From contig NZ_JACHGP010000020.1 of the NCBI RefSeq assembly GCF_014202335.1, positions 1 through 64,000 on the forward strand: a stretch of DNA of 64,000 bases, given 5' to 3'. This document shows, in pieces, positions 25,595 to 34,211 of this stretch. The notes beneath the pieces are model-generated. The model was not told where the DNA came from. It searched no databases and worked only from the letters and a program-made list of their open reading frames with translations. The DNA comes from Mycobacterium sp. AZCC_0083. Lineage in GTDB: Bacteria; Actinomycetota; Actinomycetes; Mycobacteriales; Mycobacteriaceae. Positions within the stretch are counted from its first letter, which is position 1, and the number at the start of each line of letters is the position of its first letter. A program made the translations under genes and the position numbers.

Positions 25595-27480
25595 CCGGTC
25601 GGGAGTCGAAGCCCAGGATCGATGACTATTTGAATTCGGCGGGCAACATCGCGCTGCCTGAGGGTATGACGTTGATGTCGAATCTGTCGGAACTCGTTGC
25701 CGCTTATGGCGAGATGCCGGCATACCGGTATCTGGATTACACACGCGTTGACGAGGGTGCGGCGATCGAATTGACCTGGGGCCAATTGGGGGCCAGGTTG
25801 CGGGCGGTTGGTGCCCGGCTACAGCAGGTGACTTCGCCGGGTGACCGGGTGGCGATTCTGGCCCCTCAGGGTCTCGATTACGTGGTCGGTTTCTTCGCAG
25901 CCATTGCGGCCGGCAACATCGCTGTCCCGCTATTCGCACCGGAGCTGGCCGGGCATGGCGAACGGCTTGACGCGGTCCTGGCCGATGCCCGTCCCTCGGT
26001 GGTTCTCACTACCGTCGGCGCTGCTGAATCGGTCGGGGTGTTCCTGAGGAGACTTCCGCGGTGGCGGCGACCGCGGGTCATAGCCGTGGATGCGGTGCCG
26101 GACTCGGTGGGCGCGACGTTCATCCCCGCGGTGCTTGGCACCGATGAGATCGCCTATCTGCAATACACGTCGGGCTCCACCCGCACTCCGGCCGGTGTCC
26201 AGATCAGCCACCGCGCGGTGTGCACCAATGTCGTGCAGATGATCATCGCCGGCGGCCTTGACATGAACATTCGGAGCGTCAGCTGGCTGCCGCTCTACCA
26301 CGACATGGGTCTGATGATGATCATGTTCCCGGTGTTGTGCGGCGGGCACATCACGCTGATGTCGCCGCTGGCCTTCGTACGGCGACCACAGCGGTGGATC
26401 AAGGCACTGGCCGCCGAATCGGCGCACGGACGTACCTTCGCCGCGGCGCCGAACTTCGCCTTCGAGCTCGCCGCCCAACGCGGCGTGCCGGCCGACGGCG
26501 AGACCCTGGATCTCAGCAACGTGGCCGGTCTGCTCAACGGATCCGAACCGGTCACCATCACGGCGATCGAGCGGTTCACCGAGGCGTTCGCGCCGTACGG
26601 GTTGCCGCCGACGGCGATCAAGCCGTCCTACGGAATGGCCGAAGCAACGTTGTCCGTGGCCAGCATCGCGCCGGACGCCCGACCGAGCGTGATCTACCTC
26701 GACCGCGAGCACCTCAGCGCCCACCGGGCCGTTCCGGTGTCGCTCGACGCCGCCGGCGCGGTGGCCCACGTGTCCTGCGGCCAGGTGATCCCCAGCCAAT
26801 GGGCGGTCATCGCCCATCCCGACAGTGGTGTCGAGCTCGCCGACGGTGAGATCGGCGAGATCTGGTTACAGGGCGACAACATCGGCCGAGGCTACTGGGG
26901 CCGAGAAGACGAGACCGAACTGGTGTTCCGCAACAAGCTGCAATCACAACTGGAACACCGCAGCCACGCCGAAGGCTCTGCGGTGAGCGGCTTTTGGTTG
27001 CGGACCGGAGACCTCGGCGTCTATCTCAACGGCGAGTTGTACATCACCGGGCGGATCAAAGACCTCGTCATCATCGACGGACGCAATCACTACCCACAGG
27101 ACATCGAGGCCACCGTCTCGCAATCCTCCCCGGCGATACGCTCAGGATTCGTCGTCGCGTTCTCCGTGCCGGCCAACGAGCTACCCGGTGCCGCCACCGA
27201 CGACACCGGCGAGCGGCTGGTGATCGTCGCCGAACGGGCCGTCGGCGCCGGCCGCGCCCAGCACCCGCCGGTGGCCCAGGCAGTCCGGGCGGCGATCTCA
27301 CGCAACCACGCCCTTGCCGTGGCCGACGTGCAACTGCTCGCCGCCGGCGCCATCCCCCGCACCACCAGCGGCAAGCTGGCCCACCGCGCCTGCCGGGCCG
27401 AGTACCTCCGAAACGCTGCGAGCCACCCGACCCCGAGCATCGACAGCGGCCTGATTCCTGCCCGAGAAAGTGCCAGATGA
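25591..27480 (+). CDS. Fatty acyl-AMP ligase (FAAL, FadD-type)
   Basis: 629 residues; ATG 25591 after GAGGAGG. ANL-superfamily motifs in order: YLQYTSGSTRTPAGVQISH (P-loop, about 188-206), SWLPLYHDMGL, GLLNGSEPV, PSYGMAEATLS, WLRTGDLG and the A10 Lys in PRTTSGKL. The FAAL-type insertion after KPSYGMAEATLS and the mycobacterial FadD32/FadD21-like length point to acyl-adenylate formation for transfer to a carrier protein rather than CoA. No PKS or ACP gene is near; instead, degraded genes follow, so the enzyme is probably an orphan left by a deletion. ATGA overlaps on both sides. Confidence 0.88.
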   Translation: MTGRESKPRIDDYLNSAGNIALPEGMTLMSNLSELVAAYGEMPAYRYLDYTRVDEGAAIELTWGQLGARLRAVGARLQQVTSPGDRVAILAPQGLDYVVGFFAAIAAGNIAVPLFAPELAGHGERLDAVLADARPSVVLTTVGAAESVGVFLRRLPRWRRPRVIAVDAVPDSVGATFIPAVLGTDEIAYLQYTSGSTRTPAGVQISHRAVCTNVVQMIIAGGLDMNIRSVSWLPLYHDMGLMMIMFPVLCGGHITLMSPLAFVRRPQRWIKALAAESAHGRTFAAAPNFAFELAAQRGVPADGETLDLSNVAGLLNGSEPVTITAIERFTEAFAPYGLPPTAIKPSYGMAEATLSVASIAPDARPSVIYLDREHLSAHRAVPVSLDAAGAVAHVSCGQVIPSQWAVIAHPDSGVELADGEIGEIWLQGDNIGRGYWGREDETELVFRNKLQSQLEHRSHAEGSAVSGFWLRTGDLGVYLNGELYITGRIKDLVIIDGRNHYPQDIEATVSQSSPAIRSGFVVAFSVPANELPGAATDDTGERLVIVAERAVGAGRAQHPPVAQAVRAAISRNHALAVADVQLLAAGAIPRTTSGKLAHRACRAEYLRNAASHPTPSIDSGLIPARESAR

Positions 27481-27860
27481 ATACCTGCACATCGATGTTC
27501 GGTATCAATGACCGACTCGCCGACATCGCCCTGCGGCACGTCACCGACACGGCCGCCCCCAAGATTCTGGACTTGACATCGGGCAATGGCGGTCTGTCGC
27601 GCAGACTGCTGGACAAACACCCCTACGTCGAGGTGACGGTCACCGACCTGGATCCAAAGGTTGTTGGTGACCTCACCCTCAGCGACCTGGGTAATCATCC
27701 TCGTGCGCTGGTGTGTCATGCCACCGGCATCGATGCCCCCGACGGGTATTTCGACCTCGCGGTCTCCGTGCGGCGATATTGCCGCGTGCCACCTGTGAGG
27801 CCGACCTGGATCCTCGGCGAGGGGATCCGCGCCGCGCCGAAGTTATTGATCATCGACCTG
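27477..27860 (+). pseudogene. Truncated SAM-dependent methyltransferase
   Basis: Starts at ATG 27477 overlapping the FAAL stop. Residues 20-90 are a class I methyltransferase N-half: ILDLTSGNGGLSRRLLDKHP (SAM loop), then VTVTDLDP and GYFDLAV. About 27860, at IIDLG, similarity to any methyltransferase ends and the frame continues into unrelated Arg/Pro-rich sequence up to 27956. The SAM loop has DLTSGNG in place of the usual DxGxG, so the site itself has decayed. About half a methyltransferase remains. Confidence 0.6.
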
Positions 27861-27967
27861 GGGAGGTCACTATCTCCGCCACGGACGCGCTGGCGACCGA
27901 CCGTCTGTCCGTCGCTTCGGCCACCACCGGCCAGGCGTCACCTGCCTTCAACCTGAATCCACCGCCC

Positions 27968-28231
27968 CCTTTTGACGGTGCAGCCGACGCCATCCGGTTG
28001 GCGAGTGACTCCCGGTATGGCCTGAACGCCATGGTGTTCACCAAAAATGCGCGCCGCCCGCACCGTGTGGCACGCGCTGTGCGCGCCGGCACAGTCTGGG
28101 TCAACTGCGACTTCGTTCGTGATCTGCGCGCACCATTCGGCGGCTTCAAAGACAGTGGAATCGGCCGCGAAGGCGGCAAGCACAGTCGCGAATTCTTTAC
28201 CGAAGCCAAGACCGTAGTCATGGAATTGTAG
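27968..28231 (+). pseudogene. C-terminal remnant of an aldehyde dehydrogenase (HpaE-like)
   Basis: Frame ending at TAG 28231 encodes SDSRYGLNAMVFTKNA, then AGTVWVNCDFVRDLRAPFGG and GFKDSGIGREGG, the C-terminal 85 residues of a carboxymethyl-hydroxymuconate-semialdehyde dehydrogenase-type ALDH. The catalytic Cys/Glu domain is missing. It abuts the truncated methyltransferase, so one deletion may have created both ends. Confidence 0.75.
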
Positions 28232-28391
28232 AATCCTCAAACATCAACCGCGCCAACCAGAATCGGGCCACAGGTACGACAGTCGCGAACTTCATCAGAG
28301 GTGCTCGATATCACCGCGGCCGGGCCAACGGTGCCGGGAATCCGGTTCGGGTGCAGGAGTTCTTCAACGGCGGCTGGATGCGGGGCCGCGA

Positions 28392-28536
28392 ACGCACCGT
28401 GGCTCCGGGCTGAAGAAGTGTCCACGCGTGCACGAACTCCGCCACACCTACGCGTCCTGGATGATCCAGGCGGGCGTCCCGTCATCCAGCAGCACTGTCA
28501 ATCTACGAACTTCAGCGAGCTCGGTGCGGCTGGAGG
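28392..28536 (+). pseudogene. Tyrosine recombinase (integrase) remnant
   Basis: HELRHTYASWMIQAGVP (28431-28481) is the catalytic HxxR box of phage-type integrases. The next expected block, IYELQR, appears at 28501-28518 in the +1 frame, so a frameshift separates them, and a stop (28534-28536) follows. The catalytic Tyr box is absent. Flanks 28232-28391 and 28537-28797 hold nothing coherent. Evidence of a past integrative element. Confidence 0.7.
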
Positions 28537-28797
28537 CGTTGAGTCCGGTCATGGCGCAGGAGGCGCAATCGAACACAGACCGGCCGACCGCAACGGTGCC
28601 ATTTCAGTGGCGGACACGATGGCGTCTCAAGACCAGTTCTGGCAACAACTGAAACACGGGCATCGCAATTCGTGCGCACATGTCGACGGCCGTCGGATTT
28701 ACCCCGCGGAATTCGGTACGACGGTCATATGCTGATGGCGGTCATCGAATTCAAGATCACGCCTGCACCAGATTTCCTCCGACTGTAAGGAAGCCTC

Positions 28798-29637
28798 ATG
28801 AGTACTGCAGCGGAACGTGCGGCACACCTGGATCTGGTAGCGCGCTTGAAGTCGTCCTACCCGGAGATCGTGGATGCGCCGACTCCCGATCTCATCGACC
28901 ACGATTACTTCACCGCGTACATGAAGACGTCCCACGACGTGGGCGGTGAGCCGGATGCGCCGATCAAGTACGAGAACAAGCAGTACGAGAAGTGGGAAGA
29001 ACTGACCTACGTCATGTGCGAAGTGCTTGGGGCGCGCGGAATCTGGCTGTCGGAGGAACGTCGCAGGATAGGCAATGTCGACGTCGGGCGCGCGATCTAT
29101 CTCGGGCTTCCGTATTACGCGCGATGGCTGTGGGCGGTTGGCCGCGTCCTGGTGGAGAAGCACCACATCAGCCTTGGTGAGTTGAACGACCGGATGCTGG
29201 AGGTCAAGGAGCGCTACGCCGGCGGCATCCAGGGCAGGACGGTCGACGCGGAGCCGAAGTTCGAGGGCGACGGTGCGAACGTCAAGCGCAACAGTCACCA
29301 CATCGAAGCGGTCGGCAAGGGCGACCCAGGGGTGTATGCCGGTAAGGCCGGACCTGCCAAGTTCAAGGTCGGTGAGCCGGTGGTGGTTCGCGAGGAGCCC
29401 GCCCTGTTCTACACCCGCACACCGGAGTACGTCCGGGGTGCCAAGGGTGAGATAGCCGCGCTCGCCTACGAAACCCCCGCGGCGGAGGACGAGACCTGGG
29501 ACCGCCCCGACGCCAAGCCGGAATGGATGTACGTCGTTCGGTTCAACCAGTCCGAGCTCTGGTACGGCTACACCGGGACCGCGACCGACACCTTGCAGAC
29601 GGAGCTTCCCGAGCGCGCACTCCTCGCAGCCAACTGA
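28798..29637 (+). CDS. Thiocyanate hydrolase-like fused beta-alpha subunit (nitrile hydratase beta family)
   Basis: 279 residues. Residues about 28-143 resemble SCNase beta (ScnB): TSHDVGGEPDAPIKYE, WLSEERRRIGNVDVG, YLGLPYYARWLW. A hydrophilic linker spans 144-187. Residues 188-279 resemble SCNase alpha (ScnA): FKVGEPVVV, FYTRTPEYVRGAKGEI, ETPAAEDE and TLQTELPERAL, an SH3-like fold. In Thiobacillus these are two proteins; together they equal one nitrile hydratase beta chain. With the gamma metallosubunit downstream it should form the enzyme converting thiocyanate to carbonyl sulfide and ammonia; a nitrile cannot be excluded. Ribosome site taaggaag. First gene of the operon. Confidence 0.8.
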   Translation: MSTAAERAAHLDLVARLKSSYPEIVDAPTPDLIDHDYFTAYMKTSHDVGGEPDAPIKYENKQYEKWEELTYVMCEVLGARGIWLSEERRRIGNVDVGRAIYLGLPYYARWLWAVGRVLVEKHHISLGELNDRMLEVKERYAGGIQGRTVDAEPKFEGDGANVKRNSHHIEAVGKGDPGVYAGKAGPAKFKVGEPVVVREEPALFYTRTPEYVRGAKGEIAALAYETPAAEDETWDRPDAKPEWMYVVRFNQSELWYGYTGTATDTLQTELPERALLAAN

Positions 29638-29681
29638 CCCAGCACCGCCGAGCCATCGACGTCTTGCCGAGAGGGATCCAC

Positions 29682-30377
29682 ATGACTGACCACGACCACG
29701 ATCACGACCGCACCGTGAAGCCCATGGTGGACGAGATCACCGACTTCGAAGTCCTCGAGATCGCATTACGCGAATTGTGCATCGAGAAAGGGATTTTCAC
29801 CCTTGAGGATCATCGGCACTTCACCGAGTTCGCCGAGCAGATCGGACCGACTCCCGCAGCACGGCTGGTGGCCCGGGCGTGGCTGGACCCGGCGTTCAAG
29901 GAGCTAGCGCTCACCGACCCGATGGCCGCCAGCAAGGAGGTCGGCGTCGACTGGTTCGAACCCACGGGATGGGGTACGCCCAGCGACTTCATGGCGTTTC
30001 AGATCCTTGCGAACACACCGACGGTGCATCACGTGATCGTCTGCGCGTTGTGTTCGTGCTACCCGCGACCGATTCTGGGCAATTCACCGGAGTGGTATCG
30101 CACCCCCAACTACCGCCGGCGGCTGGTCCGTTCGCCACGCCAGGTGCTCTCGGAGTTCGGGCTCTATCTGCCCGACGACGTCGAGGTCAGGGTGGAGGAT
30201 TCCAACCAGAAGCACCGGTTCATGGTCATGCCCATGCGCCCCGAGGGGACCGACGGCTGGACCGAAGACCAGCTGATCGAGATCATCACGCGCGACAGTC
30301 TGATCGGCGTCGCTGTGCCGAAGGCCGGCGTCACCACCAACGTCATCACCGACACCCGGCCCGCCGTCCACCCCTGA
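29682..30377 (+). CDS. Thiocyanate hydrolase-like gamma (metal-binding) subunit
   Basis: 231 residues; ATG 29682 after gagaggg. The N-terminus is His/Asp-rich (HDHDHDR), as in ScnC. The nitrile hydratase alpha fold carries the metal claw VCALCSCYPRPILG: C121-A-L-C124-S-C126, where C124 and C126 are the cysteines oxidised to sulfinic/sulfenic acid. Further ScnC-like blocks are SPEWYRTPNYRRRLVR and MRPEGTDGWTEDQL. Cobalt enzymes have CTLCSC and iron enzymes CSLCSC, so Ala at position two is unusual. Catalytic subunit holding the non-corrin Co(III) or Fe(III). Confidence 0.88.
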   Translation: MTDHDHDHDRTVKPMVDEITDFEVLEIALRELCIEKGIFTLEDHRHFTEFAEQIGPTPAARLVARAWLDPAFKELALTDPMAASKEVGVDWFEPTGWGTPSDFMAFQILANTPTVHHVIVCALCSCYPRPILGNSPEWYRTPNYRRRLVRSPRQVLSEFGLYLPDDVEVRVEDSNQKHRFMVMPMRPEGTDGWTEDQLIEIITRDSLIGVAVPKAGVTTNVITDTRPAVHP

Positions 30378-30396
30378 CCATCTGAGGGACGAAAAC

Positions 30397-30768
30397 GTGA
30401 GTACGACAGAGGATTCCGGCTCGATCGAGCCTGCCACCATCGCGCCGTTGCAGAACATCGTGCAACGCAATCAGGTGTGGCCGGTGATGGCCGCCAAGTA
30501 CGGCGTCGAGAACCCCGTGCCCCCGTGGAAGACCAGTCTGGACGGACTCTGCGACGCGCTCGACCACGCCGCCTGCGACGCCGACATCCCCAGCTTCAAA
30601 GAGCGGCGCGACGAGGAAGACGTCCTGTCGGCCACCGTGTACTCCAGCCTGCCCTATCCCGAGAGCCAACTGGTGTCACTGGCCCACTCGTTGGTCGCTC
30701 ATGGCGTCATCGACGACGCCGAGCTGCAACAGCGACTCACCAGCATCCGCGCCCGACTCGAAGCCTGA
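30397..30768 (+). CDS. P15K-like maturation protein of thiocyanate hydrolase/nitrile hydratase
   Basis: 123 residues from GTG 30397 (20 nt after the gamma subunit). Contains PPWKTSLDGLCDALDHA, SFKERRDEEDVL and SLPYPESQLVSLAHSLV, the pattern of nitrile hydratase beta N-terminal-like accessory proteins. In SCNase operons P15K, and in Co-type nitrile hydratases NhlE-like proteins, help load the metal and oxidise the claw cysteines. No P47K-type GTPase is nearby, which argues for cobalt chemistry. Confidence 0.72.
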   Translation: MSTTEDSGSIEPATIAPLQNIVQRNQVWPVMAAKYGVENPVPPWKTSLDGLCDALDHAACDADIPSFKERRDEEDVLSATVYSSLPYPESQLVSLAHSLVAHGVIDDAELQQRLTSIRARLEA

Positions 30769-30829
30769 ACCCCGTACTTTCTCGCATGGTGTGGCGACAC
30801 CTGGCGCCGACCGGAGGACCATCAGAACG

Positions 30830-31849
30830 ATGAGCACCATGCGGTCTGTCGTCGCCGAGAGGATGGGCGAGCCGTCCGAGGTCCTGCACCTGCAGACGCG
30901 CCCGATTCCGGAGCCCGGCCCGGGCCAGGTCCGGATCCGGGTGGCAGCGGTGCCCGTCGAGGCCAGCGATCTGCACACCATCCGCGGTAGATACGGCTTC
31001 ACCCCGGAGTTCCCCGCCGTGCCCGGGATCGAATCCGTCGGTGTGATCGACGAACTCGGCAGCGGCACAGACGGTCTGACCGTCGGGCAACGCGTCGTCA
31101 CCGTCGGGGTCACGGGTACGTGGCAGGACTACGTCGTTGCCGATGCGGAGCGGGTCCTGCCCGTTCCCGCGGGCATGAGCGACTCCACCGCCGCCCAGAT
31201 TCTCAGCAATCCGCTCACCGCCGTGATCTTGACCGGTGATGAACTCGACGTTCGACCGGGTGAATGGCTCTTGCAGACCGCGGCCGGTTCAACCGTGGGT
31301 CAGATGGTCATCCAGCTCGGCGCGCACGTCGGCTTCAAGACCCTCAACGTGGTCCGCCGTCGGTCCGCCGTCGAGGGCATCCTCGGGTTGGGGGGCACGG
31401 CGGTGATCTGCACGGAGGATGAGGACCTGCGCGCGCGGGTGGCCGACATCGTGGGCCATGACGGGGTGTCCAAGGCGATCGACGGTGTCAGTGGTCAGGT
31501 GGGTGCGGACGCGTCGCGCGCGCTGGCACCGTCGGGTGAGCTTGTCGTCTACGGTGCGCTGTCCACACATCGCCAAACTGAGCCGGACAAACTCACCATC
31601 CCGATCTTCGCGCGCTCACTGATCTACGAAACCAAGACCGTTCGGGGGTTCTGGCTGTTTCGGTGGTTGAGTCAGACACCGAAGGATCGGATGGCCGCAG
31701 TGATCGACCGGACGATTCAGCTCGCCGACAGCGGCGCGCTGCGCGTGCCGGAAGGCCAGCCGATCCCCGTCGAAAAGTTCAGCGAAGCCGTCCATTTGGC
31801 CGAAGCTCCCGAACACGGAGGCAAACCGCTGTTGGTGTTCGAACCGTAG
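30830..31849 (+). CDS. MDR-family NADPH-dependent oxidoreductase (MECR/quinone reductase-like)
   Basis: 339 residues. GroES-like N-domain (MGEPSEVLHLQTRPIPEPGP, with PVEASDLHTIRG where zinc enzymes have Cys) and a Rossmann domain with QTAAGSTVGQMVIQLG at about 142-157. No zinc ligands, so it belongs to the quinone oxidoreductase/trans-2-enoyl reductase branch. Lies 61 nt after the thiocyanate hydrolase operon, same strand; a link to it is possible but not shown. Confidence 0.83.
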   Translation: MSTMRSVVAERMGEPSEVLHLQTRPIPEPGPGQVRIRVAAVPVEASDLHTIRGRYGFTPEFPAVPGIESVGVIDELGSGTDGLTVGQRVVTVGVTGTWQDYVVADAERVLPVPAGMSDSTAAQILSNPLTAVILTGDELDVRPGEWLLQTAAGSTVGQMVIQLGAHVGFKTLNVVRRRSAVEGILGLGGTAVICTEDEDLRARVADIVGHDGVSKAIDGVSGQVGADASRALAPSGELVVYGALSTHRQTEPDKLTIPIFARSLIYETKTVRGFWLFRWLSQTPKDRMAAVIDRTIQLADSGALRVPEGQPIPVEKFSEAVHLAEAPEHGGKPLLVFEP

Positions 31850-32037
31850 GGGATCGTGCTGGCACGCTTTGCCGCGACGGGCACGATCAAGAAGCTTTCC
31901 AGGGCGACACAATCAGTAAGGCCCTCTCAGGGGTAGCTGAGTGATTTCGTCGGTGTGGTGCGCTCTGAATCCGTGACGCGCCAACGCAATCGGCGTAGTC
32001 TTGGTTTGCATCAGCCCTCAGAACAAGGAGGTTCGCG

Positions 32038-33060
32038 ATGGCTATCGTCTTGAAACCCGGCGATGACAACGACTTGGTTCGGATGCTTCAGGCCCGGCTG
32101 AACCGCGACTACCCCCTCTACTCCAATCTGGTCGTTGACGGCGACTATGGGCCGGCGACGACCGCGGTCGTCAAGGAGTTCCAACGACGTTCCGGGCTGC
32201 AGGCCGACGGCCTTGCCGGGCCGCTGACCTTGGGCCGGCTCGGGTTGAGGTTCGATCAACCATCCCCGCTACCGACCAACTTGCCGTTCTTCTACAACGC
32301 CTCCGGTACCTGGAGCACCCCGTTCCAGGGACCGCAGTTCGACGTGGGTTGGCGCCTCGAACAGATGGGTCGCGTTCGCAACCAACCGGTCGGATACCCC
32401 GCCTCGGGGTTCCTCTATCCCAACCCGTTCCTCAGCTACAACGAGTCGGTTGCGCTCGGTATGGCGGAACTCGTCCGTCTGATCTTGATGAATGCCGGCA
32501 AGTTCTACCTCTGTGGCTACAGCCAGGGTGCTGAAGTCGTGGTGCGCACGTTGGGTTTGATGCTGCCCGGTCAGCCACTCGCCCATCGTGCGGGCGATCT
32601 GCTGGACGTCGTCACCTTCGGCAGCCCCTGTCGCGCACCTGGGCCGACGCTGCTCGGCAACGCCCCCGTTGGCGCCGGAATTTCGAGAGTCTTCACACCG
32701 ATCGAGTTCCGGTCGCGCACCTACGATTTCGTGCTCGATGGGGACATGTACGCGACCGCGACCGACGACACGCTGCTCCACCTCGGGTATGAGGCGCTGA
32801 CCGCCCTCGAACTCGACCTGCCGTTCGCACTGAAGATCATCACCCTCATTCAGAGCAACGAGTTCCTAGCCCTACTGAACCTCGCCAACACGCCCGAGAC
32901 GTTCGCGAAGGTGGTCAAGACGGCGATCGTGGTGGGGGACTTCCTCGTCCGCAATCCGCACATCCACTATCAAGACTGGATTGCGTTCAACGGCCAGACG
33001 GCGGTCGACCGCGCAGTTCAGATCCTCGCTGCGACGCCTGTAGCGGCGGCGTCAGCGTAG
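32038..33060 (+). CDS. LysB-like mycolylarabinogalactan esterase with peptidoglycan-binding domain
   Basis: 340 residues, no signal peptide. PG_binding_1 at about 5-70 (VVDGDYGPATTAVVKEFQRR, GLQADGLAGPLT). The alpha/beta-hydrolase at about 80-330 has FFYNASGTW, FDVGWRLEQMG, the cutinase-type nucleophile CGYSQGAE (Ser162) and a late His in NPHIHYQDW. This is the architecture of mycobacteriophage LysB, which releases the mycolate outer membrane from arabinogalactan at lysis. Here it sits among host genes with no holin or structural phage genes, so it is a domesticated or remnant lysin. Strong ribosome site caaggagg. Its 3' end overlaps the convergent esterase by 9 nt. Confidence 0.85.
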   Translation: MAIVLKPGDDNDLVRMLQARLNRDYPLYSNLVVDGDYGPATTAVVKEFQRRSGLQADGLAGPLTLGRLGLRFDQPSPLPTNLPFFYNASGTWSTPFQGPQFDVGWRLEQMGRVRNQPVGYPASGFLYPNPFLSYNESVALGMAELVRLILMNAGKFYLCGYSQGAEVVVRTLGLMLPGQPLAHRAGDLLDVVTFGSPCRAPGPTLLGNAPVGAGISRVFTPIEFRSRTYDFVLDGDMYATATDDTLLHLGYEALTALELDLPFALKIITLIQSNEFLALLNLANTPETFAKVVKTAIVVGDFLVRNPHIHYQDWIAFNGQTAVDRAVQILAATPVAAASA

Positions 33061-34116
33061 TTTCGCGTTCAGGAACTCGACGAGGTCACCCATCACGGTC
33101 GTCGTCGACCACAGCTGCGCCGACCCACCGAGGTCTCCGTGACCCGCGCCATCGATGACGTAGCGGGTGCTGTCCGCACCGGCCGCGCCTAACGCGTTGT
33201 GCAGCAACAGCGTTTGACTCGGCGACACGATGCGGTCGTCGCTGCCGTGGAAGAACAGGAACGGTACGTCGCCTGGGGCGACCAAGGTCATCGGGTTGGC
33301 CGCCCCGGCCGGTGCGCCTGCGAAGTACTGGTGGCCGACGAACTGCGGCGACGCCAACGCGGACGCGGTCTCCTCGTCGAAGTCGGCGCCGAGGCGCGAC
33401 ATGTCCGATGGGCCGAACTTGTCGACGACCGCGGTCACGGCGCTGCTCTGGTTGAGGTTGTCACCGAGGTCGAACTCGGGGCGTCCAGCCGTCAGCGCCG
33501 TCATCGCGGCCAGATAGCCGCCCGCGGACTCGCCCCACAAGACGACCTCGGTCGGGTCGATGCCGTACTCGTCGGCATGCGCGCGCAGAAAACGCACCGC
33601 GGACTTCACGTCGGCCAGACCGTCGACGTAGCGTGCGCCGTCGGTGACGGTGCGGTATCGGATGCTGGCGACGACGTAGCCCGACTCGGCAACATAGGTT
33701 CTCAGGCCCAGGGCACCGCCCTTGTCGGCTTGGACGAAGCCGCCGCCAGGTACGTAGATGACCAACGGCGTGGGGCCGGGGGTGGCCGGCGTCAGCACGT
33801 TGAGGGTGAGCGCACCGGGACCGGCGCCCGGAGTCGAATAGACGACGTCGTTGTGGCTCGTCAATGTCACACGGCCGCACTGGATCTGCGGATCGCCGTC
33901 GACCTTCTGGACGACGCTGGTGCTCAAGTCGCTGGGCGCCACCGTCTTCGCGGCGGGAAAGGGCAGGTTCGGCGGGGGAGCGCCGGCCGGGGCGCACGGG
34001 CGCAGCCTCTCGTCGTCGTCCGGCGACGCGCCGACAGTGTCCGGCGCGCATGAGCAGAGGAGGGCGGCGAGTGCCACCACGGCAAGCACCTTCGAGGGTC
34101 GGATCGTCCTCGGCAT
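33052..34116 (-). CDS. Lipoprotein alpha/beta-hydrolase (BD-FAE/HSL-like esterase)
   Basis: 354 residues. Signal peptide with lipobox LLCSC (Cys23), so the enzyme is tethered outside the membrane. Oxyanion motif VPGGGF, nucleophile GESAGGYLAA (Ser about 197), acid FHGSDDR and catalytic His in DGAGHGD. Likely a carboxylesterase/acetyl esterase acting on lipid or sugar esters. Shares the operator-rich gap 34117-34211 with a divergent TetR gene, so it is probably that repressor's target. Confidence 0.87.
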   Translation of the reverse strand: MPRTIRPSKVLAVVALAALLCSCAPDTVGASPDDDERLRPCAPAGAPPPNLPFPAAKTVAPSDLSTSVVQKVDGDPQIQCGRVTLTSHNDVVYSTPGAGPGALTLNVLTPATPGPTPLVIYVPGGGFVQADKGGALGLRTYVAESGYVVASIRYRTVTDGARYVDGLADVKSAVRFLRAHADEYGIDPTEVVLWGESAGGYLAAMTALTAGRPEFDLGDNLNQSSAVTAVVDKFGPSDMSRLGADFDEETASALASPQFVGHQYFAGAPAGAANPMTLVAPGDVPFLFFHGSDDRIVSPSQTLLLHNALGAAGADSTRYVIDGAGHGDLGGSAQLWSTTTVMGDLVEFLNAKLR

Positions 34117-34134
34117 CGCCGTCCTCCCATTAAG

Positions 34135-34190
34135 CGGACAAGTAATGTCCGGTTAATCGATTTCTATCATAACCGGACATTAGATGTCCA
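34135..34190. promoter_or_regulatory. Two mirror-arranged TetR operators
   Basis: Two palindromes GGACA-N5-TGTCC (34136-34150 and 34175-34189) lie 39 nt apart centre to centre. Their inner halves also form a 13-bp perfect inverted repeat, TAATGTCCGGTTA (34143-34155) against 34170-34182. They fill the gap between the divergent esterase and TetR genes and would cover both promoters. Confidence 0.75.
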
Positions 34191-34211
34191 CTTTCCGGTA
34201 GCATCCGCGGC

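Noticed and set aside
28798-30768. Ordinary nitrile hydratase alpha/beta operon
   Set aside because: Sequence blocks of both subunits follow thiocyanate hydrolase (ScnB, ScnA, ScnC) more closely, and the His-rich N-terminus is ScnC-like. Substrate remains unproven.
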